A stretch of DNA of 6,250 bases from an uncultured Gemmatimonadota bacterium (GTDB lineage: Bacteria > Gemmatimonadota > Gemmatimonadetes > Gemmatimonadales > Gemmatimonadaceae). The notes under the pieces were generated by a model. That model had not been told where the DNA came from, searched no databases, and saw nothing but the letters and a program-made list of their open reading frames with translations. Positions 1-5,540 of the stretch are shown one piece after another (position 1 is the stretch's first letter; each line of letters opens with the position of its first letter). The stretch spans positions 1 to 6,250 of the forward strand of contig CAMLEQ010000233.1 in the NCBI GenBank assembly GCA_946479015.1, written 5' to 3'. The position numbers and the translations under genes were made by a program.

Positions 1-1
1 A

Positions 2-30
2 TTGACGCATTACTTGAGGCCCGGTAAGTT
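2..30 (+). promoter_or_regulatory. Possible sigma70-like promoter for the peptide transporter genes
   Basis: TTGACG at 2-7 resembles a -35 box, and 17 bases further TAAGTT at 25-30 is a weak -10 box (T, A and the last T match the consensus). It would give a 5' leader of about 60 bases before the ATG at 101. TTGACG stands out in such GC-rich DNA, but the -10 match is poor and the region upstream is outside the window. Confidence 0.25.
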
Positions 31-100
31 CACTCGTTACACCGCCGCTGTCAACTTGGCGCGGCGCGCCTTCCCGCCGTCCGCCATCACCCGCATCGCC

Positions 101-1663
101 ATGGCCACGATGTTCCGGCGACACCTCCGCGTCGCCGCCCTGCTCGTGCTCGCCGCTGCCTGCCGCGGCAGCGAATCCGCGCCACAACGGCACACACTGA
201 TCGACTCGCGCGACACCTACGATCCGCGCTCCCTCGATCCGGCGCTCTCCACCGACGTCCCAACCGGGCGCGCCGTCAGCTACGTCTTCGACGGTCTCAC
301 GCGCCTCGCCCCGGATGCCCAGCTCCACCCCGCCCTGGCCACGCGGTGGGATGTCTCCGATGATGGCAGGATCTACACCTTCCACCTCCGCCAGGGGGTG
401 AAGTTCCACGACGGCTCGCCGTTCCGTGCGCACGATGTGGTCCACTCCTTCGAGCGCGTGCTCCGGCAGGGTGGACGCGGCTGGCCCCTCTACCCCATCA
501 CCGGCGCGCGCGCCTTCGCCGGCGGCTCCGCCCCCCACATCGCCGGCCTCGCCACCCCGGACGACAGCACGGTGCGCATCACGCTCGACACCGCGCTCGT
601 CGTCTTCCCCAAGCTGCTCGCCATGCCGGCGGCGGCGATCGTCCCCGACTCCACCCCCGCCGACTTCGGCCAGCACCCGGTGGGGACGGGCCCCTGGAAG
701 TTCGTGCGCTGGAAGCACGACGACTACGTGCTCTTCGCCAGGAACCCGGACTACTGGGGAGGCGCGCCTTCCATGGACTCGCTCATGGCGCGCATCATCC
801 CCGAGCCGAGCACCGCCGTCGCCGAATTCGAGTCCGGGAACGTCGATTTCCTCTACGTCCCCGAGGACGAGACGGAGCGGTGGGAGCACACGGACGAGAA
901 GAAAGCGCTCCTCGTCTCCGCGCCGGCGCTCCGCTTCTGGTACGTCGCCATCAACACCACCCGCGGCCCGCTCCGCGATGCGCGCGTCCGCCAGGCGCTC
1001 AATTACGCGGTGGACGTGAAGACGATCCTCGCGAAGATCATCGGGGGACGCGGACGCGTCGCGGCCGGCGTCATCCCGCCGTCGCTCGAGGGGGCGGACA
1101 CCGCGCGGGCGCCCTACCCATACGATCCGGCGAAGGCGAAGCAGCTCCTCGCCGCCGCCGGCTACCCGAATGGGCTCGACCTGGAGCTCTGGCACAGCCA
1201 GGATCCGGCGTTCGCCCGCGTGGCGCAGTCGATCCAGGCGTATCTCGGTCAGGTGGGAGTCCGCGTGAAGATCGTGCAGCGCGACAACAACGCCGTGCGC
1301 GAGGCCTCGCGCAAGGGTGCCACGGACCTCTACATCAAGGATTGGTGGGCCGACTACCCGGACGCGGAGGACTTCCTCTACCCGCTGCTGCACAGCGCGA
1401 ACCGCGGCGTGGGGGGGAACGTCTCCTTCTACTCCAACCCCGCCTACGACCAGCTCGTCTCTCGCGCGCGCGTCACCGCGGATGATGCCAAGCGCATCGC
1501 GCTCTACCGGCAGGCCGACTCGCTGGAGTTCGCCGACGCCCCGATGCTCTACCTCTTCTTCTACAACGACCTGTACGCCGTGCAGCCGTGGATCAAGGGG
1601 TTCGAGGTGCCGCGCATCTTCTACGGGCAGCCGCTCGGCTCGGTCTCCATCGCGCCGCGCTGA
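101..1663 (+). CDS. ABC transporter periplasmic peptide-binding lipoprotein (SBP family 5, DppA/OppA-like)
   Basis: Extracytoplasmic solute receptor of a peptide/nickel-type ABC importer, 520 residues from ATG 101, a normal length for family 5. The N-terminus has a basic stretch (FRRHLR), a hydrophobic core and LAAAC, so Cys21 is the likely lipidation site. Family hallmarks follow: DPRSLDPALS at 41-50 at the start of the mature domain, then YVFDGLTRL, an FHLRQGVKFHDG stretch, GTGPW at 195-199 preceding the NPDYWGG turn, and VRQALNYAVD in the C-terminal lobe. The reading frame is open back to base 2, but the signal peptide favours ATG 101 or ATG 110; neither has a clear Shine-Dalgarno sequence. 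The permease follows 2 bp after the stop, so the two are co-transcribed. The ligand cannot be read from sequence; short peptides are the family default, but this family also binds nickel, sugars and other solutes. Confidence 0.93.
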   Translation: MATMFRRHLRVAALLVLAAACRGSESAPQRHTLIDSRDTYDPRSLDPALSTDVPTGRAVSYVFDGLTRLAPDAQLHPALATRWDVSDDGRIYTFHLRQGVKFHDGSPFRAHDVVHSFERVLRQGGRGWPLYPITGARAFAGGSAPHIAGLATPDDSTVRITLDTALVVFPKLLAMPAAAIVPDSTPADFGQHPVGTGPWKFVRWKHDDYVLFARNPDYWGGAPSMDSLMARIIPEPSTAVAEFESGNVDFLYVPEDETERWEHTDEKKALLVSAPALRFWYVAINTTRGPLRDARVRQALNYAVDVKTILAKIIGGRGRVAAGVIPPSLEGADTARAPYPYDPAKAKQLLAAAGYPNGLDLELWHSQDPAFARVAQSIQAYLGQVGVRVKIVQRDNNAVREASRKGATDLYIKDWWADYPDAEDFLYPLLHSANRGVGGNVSFYSNPAYDQLVSRARVTADDAKRIALYRQADSLEFADAPMLYLFFYNDLYAVQPWIKGFEVPRIFYGQPLGSVSIAPR

Positions 1664-1665
1664 CC

Positions 1666-2586
1666 GTGGGCTCCTTCATCGCGCGACGGCTCCTCCTCGC
1701 CATCCCGACGCTCGTCGGGGTGCTCGTGGTGGTGTTCCTCCTCATCTACGTCGCGCCCGGCGATCCGGTGCTGGAAATGGTCGGCGAGCGGGCCGACCCG
1801 GCCACGATCGCCCGCCTCCGCGCCCAGCTTCACCTCGACGCGCCCCTTCCCGAGCGGTTCGCGCACTACGCCGCCGGCGTGGTGCGGGGAGACCTCGGGA
1901 CCTCGTACATCACCGGACGCCCGATCTCCCGCGACATCCGCGAGCGCTTCCCGAAGACGCTCGAGCTCGCGGGCGCCGCCATGCTCCTCGCCGTGGCCAT
2001 CGGCGTCACGATCGGCGTGCTCAGCGCCGCGCGCCCCGACGGCTGGTTCGACCGCCTCTCCCTCGGCGCCGCCTACCTGGGGATCTCCTTCCCGGTCTAC
2101 TGGGTGGGACTCATCCTGATCTTCGTCTTCGCCGTCCTCCTGCGCTGGCTCCCGCCGTCCGGGTTCGGCGGGGTGAAGTACCTCGTGCTCCCCGCGCTCG
2201 CCCTCGGCTCGCGCTCCATCGCCTTCCTCGCGCGCATGACGCGCTCGTCGATGCTCGAGGTGCTGAGCGGCGACTACATCCGCACCGCGAGAGCGAAGGG
2301 GCTGCGCGAGCGCACCGTGCTCGGACGCCACGCCCTGCGGAACGCGCTGATCCCCGTGGTCACCGTGCTCGGGCTCGACTTCGGCTACTACCTCACGGGG
2401 AGCATCCTCACCGAGACCATCTTCAGCTGGCCCGGCCTGGGTCGCTACGTCGTGAACGCCATCAGCCGCCGCGACCTCCCCGCCATCCAGGGCGCCGTCC
2501 TCTTTCTGAGCGTGGTGTTCGTGGTCGTGAACCTGATCACCGATCTCGTGTACGCGGCGGCGGATCCGCGGATCTCTTACGAGTAG
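1666..2586 (+). CDS. ABC transporter permease, DppB/OppB family
   Basis: Inner-membrane channel subunit of the peptide-type importer that pairs with the binding protein just upstream. From GTG 1666 it is 306 residues, usual for DppB-type permeases. It opens with FIARRLLLAIPTLVGV, typical of the first membrane helix, followed by a periplasmic APGDP segment, then further hydrophobic segments near residues 100-120, 135-160, 225-250 and 280-300. The cytoplasmic EAA loop that docks on the ATPase starts near residue 203 (DYIRTARAKGL...HALRNALIP). The C-terminus DPRISYE is the normal family ending, so the protein looks complete. The start is inferred from helix 1 and from coupling to the upstream stop; there is no Shine-Dalgarno sequence. 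The DppC partner and DppD/F ATPases are absent downstream. The TAG stop is the first triplet of the G-rich repeat that follows. Confidence 0.93.
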   Translation: MGSFIARRLLLAIPTLVGVLVVVFLLIYVAPGDPVLEMVGERADPATIARLRAQLHLDAPLPERFAHYAAGVVRGDLGTSYITGRPISRDIRERFPKTLELAGAAMLLAVAIGVTIGVLSAARPDGWFDRLSLGAAYLGISFPVYWVGLILIFVFAVLLRWLPPSGFGGVKYLVLPALALGSRSIAFLARMTRSSMLEVLSGDYIRTARAKGLRERTVLGRHALRNALIPVVTVLGLDFGYYLTGSILTETIFSWPGLGRYVVNAISRRDLPAIQGAVLFLSVVFVVVNLITDLVYAAADPRISYE

Positions 2587-2645
2587 GGGCCGGAGGTCAG
2601 GGGCCGGGGGTCAGGGGGAATTGGGGAGATGATGGGGACCGGGAA
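2584..2645 (+). repeat. Left G-rich inverted-repeat arm with 14-bp tandem units
   Basis: Two 14-base units, GGGGCCGGAGGTCA (2586-2599) and GGGGCCGGGGGTCA (2600-2613), differ at one position and are followed by GGGGG. The sequence then runs on as AATTGGGGAG...GGGGACCGGGA. It is an imperfect reverse complement of 3088-3155. The first three bases are the permease stop codon. Confidence 0.7.
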
Positions 2646-2648
2646 ACG

Positions 2649-2677
2649 ATGGCGGCGGCCTTGGGGGCCGCCGTTAT
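2649..2677 (+). terminator. Terminator-like hairpin after the permease gene
   Basis: CGGCGGCC at 2653-2660 and GGCCGCCG at 2666-2673 form a perfect 8-bp GC stem with loop TTGGG. Two G-U and two A-T pairs can extend the stem to 2649/2677. The downstream tract TTATTCGTTT is T-rich for this genome but not a clean U-run. It could end the transporter transcript, insulate the cassette gene, or be a structural part of the cassette. Confidence 0.5.
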
Positions 2678-2688
2678 TCGTTTCGGGA

Positions 2689-2711
2689 GGCGGATGGTCC
2701 GCCGAGGGAGG
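2689..2711 (+). promoter_or_regulatory. Small hairpin plus strong Shine-Dalgarno before the four-helix gene
   Basis: GGCGGA (2689-2694) and TCCGCC (2698-2703) form a perfect 6-bp stem with loop TGG. It is followed immediately by GAGGGAGG (2704-2711), a strong ribosome-binding site 7 bases before GTG 2719. This is the best Shine-Dalgarno in the window and decides the start of the gene. The adjacent stem could tune access to the site, which is inference. Confidence 0.55.
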
Positions 2712-2718
2712 TTGGATA

Positions 2719-3156
2719 GTGGGGGCGATCAGGAGCTTTCGCGATCTCGAGGTGTGGCAGCGGGCGGTGGAGCTGGCGGTGGCGAGCTACGCGATCACGC
2801 GCGTGCTACCCAAGGAAGAGAGATTCGCGCTCGGGGATCAGATGCGGAGATCGGCGGTCTCGATCTCGACCAACATCGCCGAGGGGCACGCGCGCCATTC
2901 CACAGCCGAGTTTCTCCAGGCGCTCTCCCACTCCCGCGGCTCCCTCGGCGAACTGGAGACCCTTCTGGAGATCGCAGTGCGAGTCTCGTACGTCTCCGAC
3001 GCCGATGCCTCGCAAGCCTTCTCGCTCGCTACCGACACCGGCCGCCTCCTCTCCGGTCTGGTCCGCTCCCTTCGCGAGAAGCTCGACCGTCCCAGTCCCC
3101 GCCCCCGCCGTCCCCGGCATCCCCCCGGCCCCCAGCCCCCGGCCTCTGGCCCCTAG
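2719..3156 (+). CDS. Four-helix-bundle protein (S23 / 23S rRNA intervening-sequence family)
   Basis: Small, mostly helical protein of 145 residues; the recognisable domain spans residues 5-122. It has the family pattern: FRDLEVWQRAVELA in helix 1, an LPKEERFALGDQMRRSAVSI stretch leading into helix 2, the hallmark NIAEGHARHS at 52-61, then helix 3 with GSLGELETLLEIA at 74-86, and a final helix to about residue 122. Relatives are encoded in intervening sequences of some 23S rRNA genes, form pentamers in known structures, and are distant kin of the Avd accessory protein of diversity-generating retroelements. The role of free-standing copies is not known. GTG 2719 is chosen because of the strong Shine-Dalgarno and because the domain starts right after it; the frame is open to ATG 2629, but that would add unrelated residues encoded by the hairpins. 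Residues 123-145 are a Pro/Arg-rich tail encoded by the right repeat arm. Its stop overlaps the convergent reductase stop. Confidence 0.88.
   Translation: MGAIRSFRDLEVWQRAVELAVASYAITRVLPKEERFALGDQMRRSAVSISTNIAEGHARHSTAEFLQALSHSRGSLGELETLLEIAVRVSYVSDADASQAFSLATDTGRLLSGLVRSLREKLDRPSPRPRRPRHPPGPQPPASGP
3088..3155 (-). repeat. Right G-rich inverted-repeat arm
   Basis: Read on the minus strand from 3155 it starts TAGGGGCCAGAGGCC, then GGGGGCTGGGGGCC, then a G run and further GGGGAC-type units ending near GGGGACTGGGA. It matches the left arm (2584-2645) with substitutions and a few small gaps. It codes for the C-terminal tail of the four-helix protein on the plus strand and supplies the reductase TAG stop on the minus strand. 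Confidence 0.65.
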
Positions 3157-4166
3157 TCGGCCGTCTGGCCGAATATCGCCATGTTCGACGAGTGCCCCGG
3201 TGCCACCTTCTTCTCCGGGTACAGCCAGTGCACCGCCTGGTTCACGGCGATCGCGGCTTCGCTGAAGCCGGTCGCGATGAGCTTGAGCTTCCCCGGGTAG
3301 GTGGTGATGTCTCCCGCAGCCCAGATCCCCGCGCGCCCTGCCTCCATGGTGCTCGTCACCGCGATCTCGTCCTTCTCGAGCCGCAGCCCCCATTCGGTGA
3401 TCGCGCCGAGGTCGCTCACGAAGCCCAGCATCGGCAGGATGACGTCCACGTCGATCTGATGGTGCGTCTTCGCCTTCACGTCCTTCACCGTCGCGCCGTG
3501 CACCCGGTCGTTGCCGTGCACGTCGGCGAGCTCGTGGAAGGTGAGCAGCCGTGCCCGTCCGGCGGCCGCGGCTTCCGTCACCACCTGCACCGTGGCCGCG
3601 TGCGCGCGGAAGCGGTCGCTCCGGTGCATGAGCGTCAGCTCCGCGGCGCGTTCCAGAAGCTGGTGCGCCCAGTCGAACGCGGAGTCCCCGCCGCCGATGA
3701 TCAGCACCCGCTGGTCGCGGAAGCGCTCGGGGTCCGTCACCCGGTCGAAGATCCCCCGCCCGTACCACGGCTCGGCGGCGGGCTGGGGGAGGCGGCGGGG
3801 CGAGAACGCCCCGATCCCCGCCGCGATCACGATCGACCGCGACGGGAACCGGTCCGTGTCGGTGACCAGCGTGAACCCGCCGCCGTCCTCTTCGAGGGAG
3901 ACGACACGCTGGTCGAGCTGGATGTCGGGGGAGAACTGGCTCGCCTGCTCCGCCAGTCCGCTCACGAGGTCCTTCGCCAGGATCTTCGGAAAGCCGGCGA
4001 CGTCGAAGATGTACTTCTCCGGGTACAGCGCGAGGAGCTGCCCGCCGAGCTCCGGCAGCGCATCCACGATGCGCGCGGTGACGCCGCGCATTCCGGCATA
4101 GAACGCGGCGAAGAGCCCGGTGGGCCCCCCGCCGATGATGGTGATGTCCCTGATCTCGTGCGGCAT
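3153..4166 (-). CDS. Ferredoxin/flavodoxin-NADP+ reductase, YumC type (thioredoxin-reductase-like flavoprotein)
   Basis: Cytoplasmic FAD enzyme predicted to pass electrons between NADPH and ferredoxin or flavodoxin. It has 337 residues, near the usual length. In order: FAD-binding GGGPTG at 12-17, GGQL at 41-44, the subfamily stretch YPEKYIFDVAGFP at 48-60, NADP-binding GGGDSA at 158-163, a basic HRSDRFRAH at 181-189 suited to the NADPH 2'-phosphate, AAGD at 283-286 for FAD, and HSSN at 325-328 near the C-terminus, a region that caps the flavin in this subfamily. The redox CxxC of true thioredoxin reductases is missing, which supports the ferredoxin reductase call. ATG 4166 is the natural start because GGGPTG follows at the right distance; no strong ribosome site is seen. 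It is divergent from the kinase and convergent with the four-helix gene, so it is probably its own transcript. Its TAG stop lies in the G-rich repeat. Confidence 0.9.
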   Translation of the reverse strand: MPHEIRDITIIGGGPTGLFAAFYAGMRGVTARIVDALPELGGQLLALYPEKYIFDVAGFPKILAKDLVSGLAEQASQFSPDIQLDQRVVSLEEDGGGFTLVTDTDRFPSRSIVIAAGIGAFSPRRLPQPAAEPWYGRGIFDRVTDPERFRDQRVLIIGGGDSAFDWAHQLLERAAELTLMHRSDRFRAHAATVQVVTEAAAAGRARLLTFHELADVHGNDRVHGATVKDVKAKTHHQIDVDVILPMLGFVSDLGAITEWGLRLEKDEIAVTSTMEAGRAGIWAAGDITTYPGKLKLIATGFSEAAIAVNQAVHWLYPEKKVAPGHSSNMAIFGQTAD

Positions 4167-4223
4167 GTGACGCGGTGGATGGAGAACGTGGCGCGATGGG
4201 CGCCGACCCTCGATCCCTCAATA

Positions 4224-5285
4224 ATGCACCAGGACGACCACATTCTGGAATACGCCGGGGCGTTCCGGCTGGTGCGCCGCATCGCACAGGGCGGGATGGC
4301 CACGGTGTACGAGGCGGAGCAGCTCGGGCCGGCGGGCTTCGCCAAGCGAGTGGCGCTGAAGGTCATCCACCCGCGCTACGCGAAGGAGAAGACCTGGCTG
4401 CAGCTCTTCATCGATGAGGCCAAGCTCTCCGCGAACCTCGTGCACGGGAACATCGTGCAGATCTACTGGCTCGGCGAGGTGGAGGGGCAGTACTACATCG
4501 CGATGGAGCACATCAGGGGCCCCACGCTGCGCGCCGTGATCGAGCGCCATCGAGAGCTCGACCAGCTCATCCCGCCGACGATCGCGGCGTACATCGCGAG
4601 CCGCGTCTGCCGCGCGCTCTCGTTCGCGCACGACTTCACGGGCCCCGACGGCACGCCGCTCGACATCGTGCACCGCGACGTGTCGCCGAACAACATCATG
4701 GCCACCTGGGATGGGCACATCAAGCTGGCGGACTTCGGGATCGCGAAGGCCACCACCTCCATCGATCCGATGGCCACGTCGCCGATGATGATGATGGGCA
4801 AGAAGCACTACATGAGCCCCGAGCAGATCCTCGCCCTCGACGTGAACGCGCGCAGCGACGTGTTCTCCGTCGGCGTGGTGCTCCACGAGCTGCTCGCCCT
4901 CGAGCCGCTGTTCGTCGAGGATGCGACGGAGCTCGTGATCGATGAAGTGACGTGGCGTCCGCTGCGGGACATCCGCGAGGTGCTACCCACGGTGCCGCGC
5001 GAGATCGAGGAGGTGCTCAGAGCCGCGCTCGAGCGCGATCCGGCCCACCGCCCCTCCGCCGCGGAGATGGGGCGCGCGCTCGACCGCTGGTGCGAGGCGC
5101 AGGACGTCGTCGCCACCCCCGACCGCCTCCAGGACCACCTCGCGATGCTCTTCCCCACCTCCTTCCAGGGGAGCGCCCGCCAGAGCGGCGAGTTCACCCG
5201 TTTCTCCGCGTTCGAGCGCGGGCTGCGCGTGAACGGTGAGCCCCGGCGGCGGCGGTGGTGGCGTTGGTTGGGAGCTGGAGGCTAG
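4224..5285 (+). CDS. Serine/threonine protein kinase (PknB-like, soluble)
   Basis: ATP-dependent protein kinase of bacterial Hanks type, 353 residues from ATG 4224. The domain fills residues 14 to about 290: Gly-rich loop IAQGGMATVYEA at 20-31, ATP-binding Lys46 in VALKVI, helix-C Glu65, catalytic HRDVSPNN at 150-157 (Asp152, Asn157), DFG at 170-172, an activation segment with Thr177, Thr178, Thr185 and a run of four Met, then MSPEQ at 197-201. All key residues are present, so it should be active. HRDVSPNN replaces the common HRDLKPxN, a known bacterial variant that keeps Asp and Asn. No membrane helix or sensor domain follows; the C-terminus is GEPRRRRWWRWLGAGG, which looks like a juxtamembrane stretch cut short by the palindrome whose first bases are part of its stop. 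ATG 4179 is an alternative start adding 15 residues; 4224 leaves 57 bp for divergent promoters. Substrates are unknown. Confidence 0.9.
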   Translation: MHQDDHILEYAGAFRLVRRIAQGGMATVYEAEQLGPAGFAKRVALKVIHPRYAKEKTWLQLFIDEAKLSANLVHGNIVQIYWLGEVEGQYYIAMEHIRGPTLRAVIERHRELDQLIPPTIAAYIASRVCRALSFAHDFTGPDGTPLDIVHRDVSPNNIMATWDGHIKLADFGIAKATTSIDPMATSPMMMMGKKHYMSPEQILALDVNARSDVFSVGVVLHELLALEPLFVEDATELVIDEVTWRPLRDIREVLPTVPREIEEVLRAALERDPAHRPSAAEMGRALDRWCEAQDVVATPDRLQDHLAMLFPTSFQGSARQSGEFTRFSAFERGLRVNGEPRRRRWWRWLGAGG

Positions 5286-5502
5286 GGGGGCTGGGACCTG
5301 GTGGGTAGACCACCGAACAACGCGTGTCGCGTGTGGGAGACCGACGGGATGAGGAGCGAGGTAGAGCGAGAGTAGGTTCGGTCGTAGAGAGAGTCCACCT
5401 ACATCCGAACCTACACGCGCCGTACCTCCCTCCTCTTTCCGTCAGTCTCCCACACGCCACACGCGTTCCATGGTGGTCCAGCGACTAGGTCCTACTCCCC
5501 CT
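5284..5502. repeat. 219-bp imperfect palindrome, MITE-like or giant hairpin
   Basis: Left arm 5294-5387 and right arm 5399-5492 are reverse complements without gaps: base i pairs with base 10786-i, and 75 of 94 positions match by hand count. Exact blocks include GACCACC (5308-5314), ACGCGTGT (5320-5327), GCGTGTGGGAGA (5329-5340), GAGGAG, GAGGTA and GTAGGTTCGG (5372-5381). The loop is 11 bases (5388-5398). Weaker pairing runs out to AGGGGG at 5284-5289 against 5497-5502. Three of the 19 mismatches would be G-U pairs in a plus-strand RNA. The left arm also holds a tandem CGCGTGT (5321-5334). There is no coding potential of note; the short minus-strand frame through it (5194-5460) is a by-product. 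It fills most of the gap between the kinase and the adenosyltransferase and could also act as a two-way terminator. Confidence 0.85.
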
Positions 5503-5525
5503 CTGACTCCACCCTTCCCACGCGC

Positions 5526-5540
5526 ATAGATTCCCGCTCA
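5526..5540 (+). promoter_or_regulatory. Possible -10 box for a leaderless adenosyltransferase mRNA
   Basis: TAGATT at 5527-5532 is the only AT-rich, -10-like hexamer between the palindrome and the gene, and lies 7 bases before ATG 5540, which has no Shine-Dalgarno. That spacing would put the transcription start at or next to the ATG. No convincing -35 box is seen, so this is tentative. Confidence 0.25.

Larger units (their letters stand above)
2584..3156 (+). mobile_element. Putative repeat-bounded cassette carrying a four-helix-bundle gene
   Basis: About 573 bp lying exactly between the stop of the permease and the stop of the reductase. The left end reads TAGGGGCCGGAGG; the right end, read on the minus strand, reads TAGGGGCCAGAGG, and G-rich similarity continues inward for about 60 bases (left 2584-2645, right 3088-3155). 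Inside are a terminator-like hairpin, a small hairpin with a strong ribosome-binding site, and one gene. No transposase and no convincing target-site duplication are visible. Treating it as a mobile unit is inference from the inverted ends, the single-gene content and its placement between the ends of two unrelated genes. Confidence 0.4.

Noticed and set aside
1621..2331. 236-codon minus-strand frame opposite the permease
   Set aside because: Composition is charged low-complexity (Glu, Arg, His, Gly), the usual antisense shadow of a GC-rich membrane-protein gene.
2584..3156. Diversity-generating retroelement with an Avd-like protein
   Set aside because: The four-helix protein is related to Avd, but no reverse transcriptase, template repeat or variable repeat is in the window, and the repeats are inverted G-rich ends rather than a direct TR/VR pair.
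1317..4178. Very long open plus-strand frame running into the kinase frame
   Set aside because: It runs in a wrong frame through the binding protein and permease and antisense through the reductase, with Arg/Ser/Pro-rich low-complexity translation. Open shadow frames are expected at this GC content; only the part from 4224 (or 4179) resembles a protein.
2806..4287. 493-codon minus-strand frame overlapping the reductase
   Set aside because: Same strand, different frame from the clear reductase; its translation is Arg/Ala/Gly-rich without motifs, and it covers the antisense of the four-helix gene.
5194..5460. 88-codon minus-strand frame in the palindrome region
   Set aside because: It lies across one arm, the loop and part of the other arm, plus the antisense kinase end; there is no recognisable domain and no ribosome site. 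The palindromic structure explains the sequence better.
5284..5502. CRISPR array or ordinary rho-independent terminator
   Set aside because: There is one inverted pair, not several direct repeats with spacers, and the arms of about 94 bp with no U-tract are far longer than an intrinsic terminator.
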